Positions 9,399-18,350 of a stretch of 56,963 nt of DNA are shown one piece after another. Below the pieces are notes generated by a model. It was not told the origin of the DNA, searched no databases, and worked only from the letters and a program-made list of their open reading frames with translations. The position numbers were made by a program, and so were the translations under genes. The DNA is from Oscillospiraceae bacterium (lineage in GTDB: Bacteria > Bacillota > Clostridia > Oscillospirales > Oscillospiraceae): positions 1 through 56,963 of the forward strand of contig SVLE01000006.1 of the NCBI GenBank assembly GCA_015068065.1. The letters are read 5' to 3'. The stretch's first letter is position 1. Each line of letters starts with the position of its first letter.

Positions 9399-9887
9399 AT
9401 GAAAAAGATCCTGTCTATGGGCCTGGCTCTGGCCCTGTCCCTGGCCATGCTGGCCGGCTGCACCAGTGGCAGCGGTCAGAAGACCGCTGATGTGAACCTG
9501 GAGGAGTTCTATCAGACTATTTTTACCGACCCCGAAAACACCCCTGCTATGATGCCCCTGGAGGGTGAGATGCTGGAGGCCTTCTACCCCGGACTGGCTG
9601 AGGTGGAGCTGAAGCAGATGGTGGCCTATATGCCCATGATCACTGCCGTGGCTTGCGAGATCGTTATGGTGGAGTGTGCCAATGCCTCTGATGTGGATGC
9701 GGTCAAGGAGATATTCCAGGCCCGTGTTGACTCTCAGGTGGGTAACCACTTCAACTACCCTGCGGTTATCGAGGCGTGGGAGAAGGAAGTTAAGGTGGTT
9801 TCCAACGGCAACTATGTTGCTCTGTTCCTGGTCAGCGGTATGGGCGATCAGGTTGTGGAAAACTTCAACGCCGCCATCGAGGGCTGA
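9399..9887 (+). CDS. DUF4358-type lipoprotein
   Basis: 162 residues from ATG 9399, chosen because AAAGGAG (9382-9388) lies 10 bases upstream; the earlier in-frame ATG 9378 precedes that site. The N-terminus is a lipoprotein signal peptide: MKKI, a hydrophobic stretch, then LAMLAGC with the lipidated Cys at residue 21. The mature part, with AYMPMITAVACEIVMVEC, DVDAVKEIFQARVDSQ and NGNYVALFLVSGMGDQVVENF, resembles the DUF4358 family of clostridial membrane-anchored proteins of unknown function. It should be tethered to the outer face of the membrane. It lies between the ferredoxin gene and the arginine operon and is followed by its own terminator. Confidence 0.8.
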   Translation: MKKILSMGLALALSLAMLAGCTSGSGQKTADVNLEEFYQTIFTDPENTPAMMPLEGEMLEAFYPGLAEVELKQMVAYMPMITAVACEIVMVECANASDVDAVKEIFQARVDSQVGNHFNYPAVIEAWEKEVKVVSNGNYVALFLVSGMGDQVVENFNAAIEG

Positions 9888-9900
9888 TTTATACAAACAA

Positions 9901-9937
9901 AAGTCCCTTCGGGAGAATACCCGGAGGGACTTTTTGC
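9901..9937 (+). terminator. Intrinsic terminator after the DUF4358 lipoprotein gene
   Basis: AAGTCCCTTCGGG (9901-9913) pairs with CCCGGAGGGACTT (9920-9932), with one wobble and a 6-base loop, and is followed by TTTTT. It isolates the arginine operon from upstream transcription. Confidence 0.88.
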
Positions 9938-9950
9938 ATATATGGGGTAG

Positions 9951-9995
9951 AATATGCATAAAATGGTGCATATAAATGAATAATATTCATTTATA
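9951..9995 (+). promoter_or_regulatory. AT-rich inverted repeats, candidate ArgR/AhrC operator
   Basis: Two dyads lie 60-100 bases upstream of the argG promoter. The first is TATGCA (9953-9958) with TGCATA (9967-9972). The second is an 11-bp perfect inverted repeat around one base: ATAAATGAATA (9972-9982) and TATTCATTTAT (9984-9994). The core TGAAT-ATTCA resembles the Gram-positive ARG box, but the spacing is one base shorter than the usual form. A further TTATGCA half-site is at 10035-10041. No ArgR gene is present here; assignment rests on motif and location. Confidence 0.5.
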
Positions 9996-10050
9996 GTGAA
10001 AAGAACACGAATAAAACGAAAAATACACGGATAATTATGCAAATAAACAC

Positions 10051-10079
10051 TTGCATTTTTTGCCGGAGCGTGGTAGACT
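10051..10079 (+). promoter_or_regulatory. Predicted promoter of the arginine operon
   Basis: TTGCAT (10051-10056), a 17-base spacer ending in TGG, and TAGACT (10074-10079), so an extended -10 of the type TGnTAnnnT. It is 61 bases upstream of the argG start. Confidence 0.65.
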
Positions 10080-10139
10080 GCTTCCAGACTGAAAAACAAG
10101 GGGCTTTTTACCGGCCCTGTGAAAACGGAGGATACTGCA

Positions 10140-11363
10140 ATGGCGGATAAAAAGGATATCAAGAAGGTCGTACTGGCCTATTCCGGCGGACTGGATACGT
10201 CCATTATTATTCCCTGGCTGAAGGAGAACTACAACAACCCCGAGATCATCGCCGTGGCCGGCGATGTGGGTCAGAATGACGAGCTGGACGGTCTGGAAGA
10301 GAAGGCCATCAAGACCGGTGCCTCCAAGCTGTACGTGCTGGACCTGACCGACGAGATGGTGGATGACGTGATCATCCCCTCCATGATGATGGGTGCTACT
10401 TACGAGGGTTATCTGCTGGGTACTGCCTTTGCTCGTCCCATTATTGCCAAGGGTCTGGTTGATATTGCCAAGAAGGAGGGCGCGGACGCCATCGTTCATG
10501 GCTGTACCGGCAAGGGCAACGATCAGATCCGCTTTGAGCTGGCCATCAAGCGCTTTGCTCCCGAGATGACCATCATCGCCCCCTGGCGTGAGTGGGACAT
10601 CAAGAGCCGCGACGAGGAGATCGACTATGCCGAAGCTCACAACGTTCCCTTGAAGATCAGCCGCGAGACCAACTACTCCAAGGACAAGAACCTGTGGCAC
10701 CTGTCCCACGAGGGTCTGGATCTGGAGGATCCCGCTAACGAGCCTCAGTACGACAAGCCCGGCTTCCTGGAGATGGGCATCTCCCCCTTCCAGGCTCCCG
10801 AGCAGCCCACCGTGGTCACCCTGGACTTTGAGAAGGGCTGGCCCGTGGCCGTGGACGGCGAGAAGATGAAGGCCTCCGACATCATCCGCAAGCTGAATAA
10901 GCTGGGTGGTGAGAACGGCATCGGCCTGCTGGACATTGTGGAAAACCGCATGACCGGCATGAAGGACCGCGGCGTGTACGAGACCCCCGGCGGCACCATC
11001 CTCTACCGCGCTCACGAGGTGCTGGAGCAGATCACTGTGGACAAGGATACCATGCACGCCAAGCGCAAGCTGGCTGTAGACTTTGCCGACCTGATTTACA
11101 ATGGCAAGTGGTTCACCCCCCTGCGTGAGGCTCTGCAGGCCTTCGCTGTTGCCACTCAGGAGCATGTCACCGGTCAGGTGAAGCTCAAGCTGTACAAGGG
11201 CAACATCATCACCTCTTCCGTTACCTCTCCCGACAGCCTGTACTCCGAGGAGATTGTTACCTTCGGCGAGAGTGACTACAATCAGGCGGACGCTACCGGC
11301 TTCATCAACCTGTGGGGTATGTCCGACAAGGTTCTGGGTCTGCGCGATCAGGGAAAACTTTGA
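10140..11363 (+). CDS. argG: Argininosuccinate synthase
   Basis: 407 residues from ATG 10140, placed 8 bases after CGGAGG; the GTG at 10119 is upstream of that site. The enzyme condenses citrulline and aspartate with ATP to argininosuccinate. The ATP-pyrophosphatase loop YSGGLDTS (14-21) is intact, and [13 protein letters not shown], the substrate-binding stretch [21 protein letters not shown] and the catalytic-domain residues are as in the family. Length is normal for bacteria. It heads a seven-gene set that covers ornithine synthesis from glutamate and its conversion to arginine. Expression is probably controlled from the inverted repeats at 9951-9995. The gene is rich in Firmicutes-style C-ending codons like its neighbours. 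Confidence 0.97.
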   Translation: MADKKDIKKVVLAYSGGLDTSIIIPWLKENYNNPEIIAVAGDVGQNDELDGLEEKAIKTGASKLYVLDLTDEMVDDVIIPSMMMGATYEGYLLGTAFARPIIAKGLVDIAKKEGADAIVHGCTGKGNDQIRFELAIKRFAPEMTIIAPWREWDIKSRDEEIDYAEAHNVPLKISRETNYSKDKNLWHLSHEGLDLEDPANEPQYDKPGFLEMGISPFQAPEQPTVVTLDFEKGWPVAVDGEKMKASDIIRKLNKLGGENGIGLLDIVENRMTGMKDRGVYETPGGTILYRAHEVLEQITVDKDTMHAKRKLAVDFADLIYNGKWFTPLREALQAFAVATQEHVTGQVKLKLYKGNIITSSVTSPDSLYSEEIVTFGESDYNQADATGFINLWGMSDKVLGLRDQGKL

Positions 11364-11400
11364 TTCAAATAAAAGCATCCGCTTTTAATTGAGGAGGATG

Positions 11401-11567
11401 CAGGCTGCTGCAGCGCACCGGCCTTGCCGGCACGTTTGCAGCCTGAGATGAATTTTTCCCGACGCGCATGTCGCCGGGAAAAATGATTGGATTTCATTTG
11501 CCGCTGCGGCGGCAAATTACGAGGCGTAGCAGGGGCGGCACGGGCCGCCCCTGCATTCCGCATTTTT
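11401..11567 (+). repeat. Four consecutive hairpins between argG and argH
   Basis: The 227-base gap between argG and argH has no gene. Hairpin 1: CAGGCTGC (11401-11408) with GCAGCCTG (11438-11445), inner CCGGC/GCCGG. Hairpin 2: TTTTTCCCG (11453-11461) with CGGGAAAAA (11475-11483). Hairpin 3: ATTTGCCGC (11496-11504) with GCGGCAAAT (11509-11517), perfect. Hairpin 4: GCAGGGGCGGC (11529-11539) with GCCGCCCCTGC (11544-11554), perfect, followed after 7 bases by TTTTTT. The last one could act as an attenuator or be a dispersed palindromic repeat. It may also protect or separate mRNA segments. Confidence 0.7.
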
Positions 11568-11590
11568 TCAGCGAAAGGCTGTGTTGTATT

Positions 11591-12970
11591 ATGAAACTCT
11601 GGGCAGGACGGTTCCAGAAGGAAACAGACACACTGGTCAACGATTTCAACTCCTCCATCGGCTTTGATGCACGGATGTACCGACAGGATATCACCGGCTC
11701 CATCGCCCACGCGGGTATGCTGGGCAAGCAGGGCATCATCGAGCAGTCCGAGGCGGACAAGATCATCGAGGGACTCAAAGCCATTCTGGTCGATATCGAG
11801 GCCGATCAGGTGCAGTTCTCTCTGGATAACGAGGATATCCACATGAATATCGAGGCGCTGCTGACCCAGCGCATCGGCGACACGGGCAAGCGCCTGCACA
11901 CCGCCCGCAGCCGCAACGATCAGGTGGCGGTGGACTTCCGTATGTATGTGCGGGAGCAGATCCCTGCGATCATTGATCAGGTGGTGGAACTGGAAAAGGT
12001 GCTGGTCAACAAGGCCAAGGCCAATCTGGACACGGTCATGCCCGGCTACACCCATCTGCAGCGTGCCCAGCCCACCACCTTCGCCCACTATATGATGGCC
12101 TACGCCAACATGCTGCGCCGGGATATCACCCGTCTGGAGGACTGTCTGGAGCGCATGAACGAGTGTCCTCTGGGTTCCGGCGCTCTGGCGACCACCACTT
12201 ATCCCGTGGACCGGTTTCAGACGGCGCAGGCGCTGGGCTTTGCCAAGCCCATGGACAACTCCATGGACGGCGTCAGCGACCGCGATTTCGCGCTGGAGCT
12301 GCTCAGCGACCTGTCCATTCTCATGATGCATCTGTCCCGTTTCTCTGAGGAAATCATTCTGTGGTGCTCCTGGGAGTTCAAGTTTGTGGATCTGGACGAC
12401 GCCTACTCCACCGGTTCGTCCATCATGCCCCAGAAGAAGAATCCAGACGTGGCCGAGCTGGTGCGGGGCAAGACGGGCCGCGTGTACGGATCCCTCATTA
12501 CCCTGCTCACCGTGATGAAGGGTCTGCCCCTGGCCTACAACAAGGACATGCAGGAGGACAAAGAGCCGGTGTTCGATGCCATCGACACCGTGCAGATGTG
12601 TGTGCCTGTGTTCGCCGCCATGGTGGACACCCTGACGGTCCGGCCCAAGAATATGGCCAAGGCGGCCTCCGGCGGCTTTATCAACGCCACCGACTGCGCC
12701 GACTATCTGGTTAAGAAGGGCATGCCCTTCCGCGAGGCCTATATGATCGTGGGTCGGCTGGTCAACCACTGTATCAAGACCGGCGATACGCTGGATACCC
12801 TGACTCTGCGTGACTTCCGTGCTATTTCCGGCCTGTTTGATCAGGACGTATATGAGGCACTGGCCCTGAAGACCTGTGTCAACGGCAGAAAGGTCTACGG
12901 CGGTCCCGCCCGGGAGTCTGTGGAGAAGCAGATTGCAAATATCGAGGAATTTATCGCCAAACGCGGCTGA
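11591..12970 (+). CDS. argH: Argininosuccinate lyase
   Basis: 459 residues from ATG 11591, where homology begins (MKLWAGRFQKETDTLVNDFNSS would be read in two parts: MKLWAGRFQKE, then DFNSS). An in-frame GTG/ATG further upstream would run through the hairpin region and is rejected. It splits argininosuccinate into arginine and fumarate. The fumarase/aspartase superfamily signature GSSIMPQKKNP lies near residues 275-285 and carries the catalytic Ser loop. TARSRNDQVA and GYTHLQRAQP are the other two conserved regions of the active site. The ribosome site (GAAAGG) is weaker than those of neighbours. It is second in the operon, after a long structured spacer, and 20 bases before argC. Confidence 0.97.
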   Translation: MKLWAGRFQKETDTLVNDFNSSIGFDARMYRQDITGSIAHAGMLGKQGIIEQSEADKIIEGLKAILVDIEADQVQFSLDNEDIHMNIEALLTQRIGDTGKRLHTARSRNDQVAVDFRMYVREQIPAIIDQVVELEKVLVNKAKANLDTVMPGYTHLQRAQPTTFAHYMMAYANMLRRDITRLEDCLERMNECPLGSGALATTTYPVDRFQTAQALGFAKPMDNSMDGVSDRDFALELLSDLSILMMHLSRFSEEIILWCSWEFKFVDLDDAYSTGSSIMPQKKNPDVAELVRGKTGRVYGSLITLLTVMKGLPLAYNKDMQEDKEPVFDAIDTVQMCVPVFAAMVDTLTVRPKNMAKAASGGFINATDCADYLVKKGMPFREAYMIVGRLVNHCIKTGDTLDTLTLRDFRAISGLFDQDVYEALALKTCVNGRKVYGGPARESVEKQIANIEEFIAKRG

Positions 12971-12990
12971 TTCAGATAGGAACGATGGTT

Positions 12991-13938
12991 ATGAGCAACA
13001 AACCAAAGGTATACATAGACGGCAAGGAGGGGACCACCGGCCTGCAGATCTACGAGCGGCTGGGGGGACGGCAGGACATTGATCTGCTGCTCATTGACGA
13101 GGATAAGCGCAAGGACACCGCCGAGCGCAAAAAGCTGATTAACGCAGCGGATCTGGTGTTCCTGTGTCTGCCCGACGCGGCGGCCATTGAGGCTGTTTCT
13201 CTCATCGATAACCCCAATACCCGGGTCATTGATGCCTCCACCGCCCACCGCACAGCGGAGGGATGGACCTACGGCTTTGCGGAGCTGCTTGCCGGACAGC
13301 GGGATAAAATCGCTGCGGCCAAGCGTGTGGCCAACCCCGGCTGCCACGCCACCGGTTTTCTGGCGGGTACGGCGCCTCTGTCCGCCGTGGGGGTTCTGCC
13401 TGCGGACTACCCCGTGACCTGCTACTCCCTCACCGGCTACTCCGGCGGCGGCAAGAAGATGATCGCCGAGTTTGAACAGGCGGATCGCCCTGTGGAGCTG
13501 GACGCCCCGGCAGCCTATGCCATCGGCCTGACCCACAAGCACCTGCCCGAAATGCAGGCGCTTGCTGGCCTGAATACGCCGCCTGTGTTTGTGCCGGTGC
13601 TGGGTGACTACTACAAGGGCATGGCTACCACCGTGATGCTGCACAACCGCCTGCTTAAGGACAAGCCCACTGCGCAAAACATCCACGAGCGGCTGTGTGC
13701 CTATTACGAGGGGCAGACCATGGTGCGTATGGCTCCCTTCGGCGGCGAAAGCCCCCGGCTGCATGCCAACACCATGGCGGGCAGAGACTGGCTGGAACTG
13801 ATCGTATCCGGCCACGCAGAACAGACCATTATCACCGCCCGCTTTGACAATTTGGGCAAGGGCGCCTCCGGTGCGGCGGTGCAGAACATGAACATCATGC
13901 TGGGCTTTGACGAGAGCACCGGTCTGAATGTTCAGTAA
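12991..13938 (+). CDS. argC: N-acetyl-gamma-glutamyl-phosphate reductase, short (type 2) form
   Basis: 315 residues. ATG 12991 is preferred over ATG 12985, because AGG (12978-12980) is 10 rather than 4 bases away. The NADPH-dependent enzyme reduces N-acetylglutamyl phosphate to the semialdehyde. The N-terminus (VYIDGKEGTTGLQIYERL) is the type 2 variant of the dinucleotide fold. The catalytic Cys is C118 in VANPGCHATGF, and HKHLPEM holds the conserved His pair. The type 2 class is about 30 residues shorter than the usual ArgC, and this length agrees. It is the third gene of the operon, 14 bases before argJ. Confidence 0.95.
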   Translation: MSNKPKVYIDGKEGTTGLQIYERLGGRQDIDLLLIDEDKRKDTAERKKLINAADLVFLCLPDAAAIEAVSLIDNPNTRVIDASTAHRTAEGWTYGFAELLAGQRDKIAAAKRVANPGCHATGFLAGTAPLSAVGVLPADYPVTCYSLTGYSGGGKKMIAEFEQADRPVELDAPAAYAIGLTHKHLPEMQALAGLNTPPVFVPVLGDYYKGMATTVMLHNRLLKDKPTAQNIHERLCAYYEGQTMVRMAPFGGESPRLHANTMAGRDWLELIVSGHAEQTIITARFDNLGKGASGAAVQNMNIMLGFDESTGLNVQ

Positions 13939-13952
13939 TTTGAGGTGTGACT

Positions 13953-15182
13953 ATGTTTGAACAGATCAACGGCGGCGTTTGTGCCGCGAAGGGCTTCAAG
14001 GCTGCAGGCGTGCACGCCGGCGTAAAGAAGAACAGCAATCCCGACAAGAACGATCTGGCCCTGATCCTGTCGGAAAAAGAATGTACCGCCGCTGCTACCT
14101 ATACGCTGAACCGGGTGAAGGCTGCTCCTGTCTATGTGACCATGGAGCATCTGGAAAACGGTGTGGCTTGGGGCGTGGTGGTCAACAGCGGAAACGCCAA
14201 CGCCTGCTGTCCCATGAGCCATGAGAATGCCACGGCCATGGCACAGGCCGCAGCCAAGCTGACCGGCCACAATGCCGAGGATTTTGCGGTGGCCTCCACC
14301 GGCGTCATCGGCCAGACCATCAACATCGCGGCCATCGAAGCCGCCCTGCCTGCCGCCGCGGACAAGCTGGAGCGCAGTGAAGCGGCCTCCGACAGTGCAG
14401 CCCGTGCCATCATGACCACCGACACGGTGAAAAAGGAAGTGGCCTACAGCTGTGAGATCGGAGGAAAAACTGTTACCGTGGGCGGCATCGCCAAGGGCTC
14501 CGGCATGATCCACCCCAACATGGGCACCATGCTGTGCTTCATCACCACCGACTGCGCCATCACCCATGAGATGCTGGAAGATGCCCTGCGGGACATCGTG
14601 ACCAAGAGCTTCAACCGGGTCACCGTGGACGGTGACACCTCCACCAACGACACCTGCGTGGTGCTGGCCAACGGCATGGCGGGCAACGAACTCATCGAGT
14701 GGAAGAACGAGGACTATGACAAGTTCTACGAAATGCTGTCCGCTCTGTGCAAGACCATGGCCAAAATGATTGCCGCCGATGGCGAGGGTGCCAGCCGCCT
14801 GCTCACCTGCGTGGTGAAGAACGCCCGCAGCGAGGAGTGCGCCGAGCGCCTTGCCAAGGCTGTTGTGGGCTCCTCACTGGTCAAGGCCGCCATGTTCGGC
14901 GCCGACGCCAACTGGGGCCGAATCATCTGTGCCATGGGCTATTCCAAGGCTCCTTTCCGTCCTGAGTATGTGGACATCGGCTTTGCCTCTGTCGCCGGAG
15001 AGATTCTGGTGTGTGAGCAGGGCGCCGCCGTGGCCTTTGACGAGGAACTGGCCAAGAAGATCCTGACCCAGAGCGAGATCACCATCGACATCAACGTCAA
15101 CGAGGGTGAGGACAGCGCCGAGTGCTGGGGCTGCGATCTGACTTACGATTATGTGAAAATTAATGGAGATTATCGCACTTAA
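13953..15182 (+). CDS. argJ: Bifunctional glutamate N-acetyltransferase / amino-acid acetyltransferase
   Basis: 409 residues from ATG 13953, 7 bases after GAGG. ArgJ moves the acetyl group from N-acetylornithine back to glutamate (the cyclic pathway). Bifunctional members also use acetyl-CoA. The protein self-cleaves before a conserved Thr: here GMIHPNMGTML places it at T192, so alpha and beta chains of 191 and 218 residues. Most relatives have Ala rather than Gly just before that Thr. Other conserved parts are VVVNSGNANAC and ANWGRI(I). No argA or argE gene is in the operon, which agrees with a recycling pathway. It is the fourth gene, followed by a 177-base structured gap. Confidence 0.96.
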   Translation: MFEQINGGVCAAKGFKAAGVHAGVKKNSNPDKNDLALILSEKECTAAATYTLNRVKAAPVYVTMEHLENGVAWGVVVNSGNANACCPMSHENATAMAQAAAKLTGHNAEDFAVASTGVIGQTINIAAIEAALPAAADKLERSEAASDSAARAIMTTDTVKKEVAYSCEIGGKTVTVGGIAKGSGMIHPNMGTMLCFITTDCAITHEMLEDALRDIVTKSFNRVTVDGDTSTNDTCVVLANGMAGNELIEWKNEDYDKFYEMLSALCKTMAKMIAADGEGASRLLTCVVKNARSEECAERLAKAVVGSSLVKAAMFGADANWGRIICAMGYSKAPFRPEYVDIGFASVAGEILVCEQGAAVAFDEELAKKILTQSEITIDINVNEGEDSAECWGCDLTYDYVKINGDYRT

Positions 15183-15197
15183 TCGGACTTGATTAAA

Positions 15198-15321
15198 TTC
15201 CGTCATACTTCGTTATGAGAACCGCGGCGGTTCGGTCACATACTTCAAGTATGCTCCCTCGCCGCCGGAACCGCATGCCTCGTCTGGCGAAATTTTCTCT
15301 GCGTCCGAGGATTTGACGGAA
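15198..15321 (+). repeat. Folded intergenic element between argJ and argB
   Basis: The 177-base gap has no gene but can fold as one nested structure. An outer stem pairs TTCCGTCA (15198-15205) with TGACGGAA (15314-15321). Inside it GCGGTTC (15227-15233) can pair with GAACCGC (15268-15274), and CATACTTCAAGTATG (15239-15253) is a compact hairpin with a three-base loop. The closed ends at both borders suggest a miniature inserted or repeated element. A structural role in the arginine mRNA is the alternative. Confidence 0.55.
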
Positions 15322-15359
15322 GTTAAGAGACATCTCATGCCAAATTGGAGGTTATCCAT

Positions 15360-16220
15360 ATGTCCTTTAATCACGAGGTAGACCGGGCCAACGTACTGGC
15401 CGAAGCTCTGCCCTATATCCAGAAGTATTACGGCAAGACCGTTGTGGTCAAATACGGCGGAAACGCCATGATCTCCGAGGGGTTGCGCCACGCGGTCATT
15501 TCCGACATTATCCTGCTGCATCTGGTCGGTATCCGAGTGGTAGTCGTTCACGGCGGTGGTCCGGAAATCAGCGGTATGCTCAAGAAGATCGGCAAGGAGT
15601 CCAAGTTTGTGGATGGACTGCGCTATACCGATGAGGAGACCATGGATATCGTCCAGCAGGTGCTGTGCGGCAAGGTGAACAAGGACCTGGTGGCCACCCT
15701 CAACCGCACCGGCGGAAGGGCCATCGGCCTGTGCGGCATGGACGGCGGCCTGTTTGAAGCCAAAGTGCTGGATGACGGCAAATACGGTCAGGTGGGCGAG
15801 ATCGTTGCCGTCAATGCCGAGACCGTGGAGAACGCTCTTGCAAACGGATACATCCCCGTGGTGTCCACGGTGGCACAGGGAATGGATGCTGAGTGCGCCT
15901 ACAACATCAACGCCGACACCGCCGCTGCCAAGCTGGCCACGGCACTGGGCGCAGAGCGCCTCATTCTGCTTACCGATGTACGCGGTCTGCTGCGTGACCC
16001 CAAGGATGAGTCCACACTCATTCCCAGCCTGACCATCTCTCAGGTGCCCGAACTGGTGCAGGAAGGCATCATCTCCGGTGGCATGATTCCCAAAATCGAG
16101 TGCTGTGTGGAGTCGGTCCGTTCCGGCGTGAAGAGCGCTGTTATTCTGGACGGACGTATCGAGCACTCCATCCTCATCGAGCTTTTGTCTGATGAAGGTA
16201 TCGGCACTATGCTGCACTAA
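15360..16220 (+). CDS. argB: Acetylglutamate kinase
   Basis: 286 residues from ATG 15360, with GGAGG 8 bases upstream. It phosphorylates N-acetylglutamate with ATP. Amino-acid-kinase motifs are clear: VVVKYGGNAM (about 26-35, phosphate loop), VVHGGGPEI (about 63-71, substrate), INADTAAAKLATAL and GGMIPKIECCVESV. The N-terminal helix (HEVDRANVLAEALPYIQKYY) is the extension present in arginine-inhibited hexameric forms. Feedback by arginine is therefore likely, as expected when ArgJ recycles the acetyl group. It is 12 bases before argD and clearly co-transcribed with it. Confidence 0.97.
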   Translation: MSFNHEVDRANVLAEALPYIQKYYGKTVVVKYGGNAMISEGLRHAVISDIILLHLVGIRVVVVHGGGPEISGMLKKIGKESKFVDGLRYTDEETMDIVQQVLCGKVNKDLVATLNRTGGRAIGLCGMDGGLFEAKVLDDGKYGQVGEIVAVNAETVENALANGYIPVVSTVAQGMDAECAYNINADTAAAKLATALGAERLILLTDVRGLLRDPKDESTLIPSLTISQVPELVQEGIISGGMIPKIECCVESVRSGVKSAVILDGRIEHSILIELLSDEGIGTMLH

Positions 16221-16232
16221 GGAGGCGTTCAC

Positions 16233-17411
16233 ATGAGTTTTGAAGAATTGAAGGCCCGTGACCACGAATATGTCATGCAGTCCTACGGCCGCTTTGATGT
16301 GGCCATTGACCACGGAAAAAACGCTACCCTCTGGGATGTGGAGGGGAAGGAGTACATAGACTTTACCTCCGGCATCGGCGTTTGTTGTCTGGGCTACGGC
16401 AATGAGGACTGGAGCAAAGCTATTTATGATCAGGCCCTGAAGCTGGGTCACATCTCCAATCTGTTCTATTCCGAGCCCTACGTCAACGTGGCCGAAACGC
16501 TGTGCAAGCGTACGGGTATGTCCAATGTGTTCTTTGCCAATTCCGGTGCCGAGAGCAACGAGGGTATGATCAAGCTGGCCCGCAAGTACTCCTTTGACAA
16601 GTACGGCAAGGGCCGCGGCACGGTCATCACCCTGAACAAGTCTTTCCACGGTCGTACCATCACCACTCTGGCTGCTACCGGACAGGATGTGTTCCACAAC
16701 TATTTCTTTCCCTTCACCGAGGGTTTCCGCCATGCGGACGCCAACAGCATGGACTCTCTGGAGAGTGTGGCCGGGCATGACGTGTGCGCGGTGATGATGG
16801 AGCTGGTGCAGGGCGAGGGCGGCGTGCTTCCTCTGGACGTAGAGTTTGTTCACAGTGTGGCCAAGCTGTGCGCGGAGCGGGACTGGCTGCTGCTCATTGA
16901 CGAGGTGCAGACCGGCGTGGGCCGTACCGGCTCTCTGTTTGCTTTCCAGCAGTATGGCATCGTGCCCGACGTGGTGTCCTTTGCCAAGGGAATCGCCGGT
17001 GGCCTGCCCTTTGGCGGTATCATGGCCAATGCCAAGTGCGCCGGAGTATTTACCCCCGCAACCCATGCCACCACCTTTGGCGGAAACCCCATCGCTGCCG
17101 CTGCCGCCGGTGTTGTGCTGGAGAAACTGGATGAGGATCTGCTGGCACAGGTGAAGGAGAAGGGCGAGTATCTGCGCGGACAGATCGAGGCGCTGGACCT
17201 GCCCTGTCTGGGCAAGACCCGGGGCATGGGCCTGATGATCGGCATCGAAGTCAAGGGCGACAAGACCAACAAGGAGTTGGCCGCCAAGCTGATCGCGAAC
17301 GGCCTGCTGTGCCTGACCGCCGGCCCGGGCCTGCGTCTGCTGCCCCCCCTGACCATCACCAAAGAGGAGATGGACAAAGGTGTTGCCATTATGAAAGCAA
17401 CGCTTTCCTGA
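16233..17411 (+). CDS. argD: Acetylornithine aminotransferase
   Basis: 392 residues, ATG 16233 behind TAAGGAGG, which overlaps the argB stop codon. A class III PLP enzyme that converts N-acetylglutamate semialdehyde and glutamate to N-acetylornithine. It shows FTSGIGVCCLGY, the cofactor phosphate site NSGAESNEG, FHGRT, LIDEVQTGVGRTG with the ring-contacting Asp, and the Schiff-base Lys K252 in SFAKGIAGGLPFGG. The C-terminal substrate domain (GLRLLPPLTIT) is complete. It is the sixth operon gene, 18 bases before argF. Confidence 0.96.
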   Translation: MSFEELKARDHEYVMQSYGRFDVAIDHGKNATLWDVEGKEYIDFTSGIGVCCLGYGNEDWSKAIYDQALKLGHISNLFYSEPYVNVAETLCKRTGMSNVFFANSGAESNEGMIKLARKYSFDKYGKGRGTVITLNKSFHGRTITTLAATGQDVFHNYFFPFTEGFRHADANSMDSLESVAGHDVCAVMMELVQGEGGVLPLDVEFVHSVAKLCAERDWLLLIDEVQTGVGRTGSLFAFQQYGIVPDVVSFAKGIAGGLPFGGIMANAKCAGVFTPATHATTFGGNPIAAAAAGVVLEKLDEDLLAQVKEKGEYLRGQIEALDLPCLGKTRGMGLMIGIEVKGDKTNKELAAKLIANGLLCLTAGPGLRLLPPLTITKEEMDKGVAIMKATLS

Positions 17412-17429
17412 AGTTAGGAGTTGGACGTT

Positions 17430-18350
17430 ATGAAAAAAGACTTGCTGAAGCTGCTGGACTTGTCCGGTGAGGAAATTTTGGAAATTCTGGACACTGCCGA
17501 TCAGCTGAAATACAACCAGAAGCACGGCATCCAGCACGACTATCTCAAGGGCATGACCCTTGCCATGATTTTTGAGAAGAATTCCACCCGTACCCGCGTC
17601 TCCTTTGAGACGGGTATGTATCAGCTGGGCGGCCATGCCCTGTTCCTGTCCGGCAAGGACAGCCAGATCGGCCGTGGCGAGCCCATCGAGGACACCGCCC
17701 GGGTGCTGTCCCGCTACTGTGACGGCATCATGATCCGTACCTTTGCCCAGGAGACGGTGGAAAAGCTGGCGGAATATGCCGATATCCCCGTCATCAACGG
17801 TCTGACCGACTTCTGCCATCCCTGTCAGGTGCTGGCCGACCTGATGACCGTGCGGGAGCACAAGGCCAAGCTGTCCGGACTGAAGATGTGCTACATCGGC
17901 GACGGCAACAATATGACCAATTCCCTTATCGTAGGCGGCCTGAAGTGCGGCATGGAAGTGGCTGTGGCCTGCCCTGAGGGCTATGACCCCGACCCTGAGG
18001 TGCTGGCCTTTGCCAAGAGCGATCCCAACTTCAAATTCACCCTGTGCCGCAAGCCTGCGGACGCTGCCGTCAATGCTGACGTGGTGTTCACCGACGTGTG
18101 GGCCTCCATGGGTCAGGAAGGGGAAAAGGCTGAGCGTGAAAAGGTTTTTGCCGGCATCTACTGTGTGGATGAGGAACTGATGAAGGTCACCAACCCCGGC
18201 TGTATGGTGCAGCACTGCCTGCCCGCTCACCGTGGCGAGGAGATCACCGCCGACGTGTTCGAGGAGCACGCCGTGGAGATTTTTGACGAGGCGGAGAACC
18301 GCCTGCATGCCCAGAAAGCGGTCATGTACTTGCTGATGAAAAAGGACTGA
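17430..18350 (+). CDS. argF: Ornithine carbamoyltransferase
   Basis: 306 residues from ATG 17430, with AGGAG 9 bases upstream; a TTG at 17421 is not needed. It makes citrulline from ornithine and carbamoyl phosphate. The carbamoyl-phosphate loop STRTR is at residues 52-56, followed by HPCQVLAD, the ornithine loop with DVWASMG, and HCLPAHRGEE near the C-terminus with the catalytic Cys. It could be anabolic ArgF or catabolic ArcB by sequence alone, but its place at the end of a biosynthetic arg operon supports ArgF. A strong terminator follows. Confidence 0.96.
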   Translation: MKKDLLKLLDLSGEEILEILDTADQLKYNQKHGIQHDYLKGMTLAMIFEKNSTRTRVSFETGMYQLGGHALFLSGKDSQIGRGEPIEDTARVLSRYCDGIMIRTFAQETVEKLAEYADIPVINGLTDFCHPCQVLADLMTVREHKAKLSGLKMCYIGDGNNMTNSLIVGGLKCGMEVAVACPEGYDPDPEVLAFAKSDPNFKFTLCRKPADAAVNADVVFTDVWASMGQEGEKAEREKVFAGIYCVDEELMKVTNPGCMVQHCLPAHRGEEITADVFEEHAVEIFDEAENRLHAQKAVMYLLMKKD

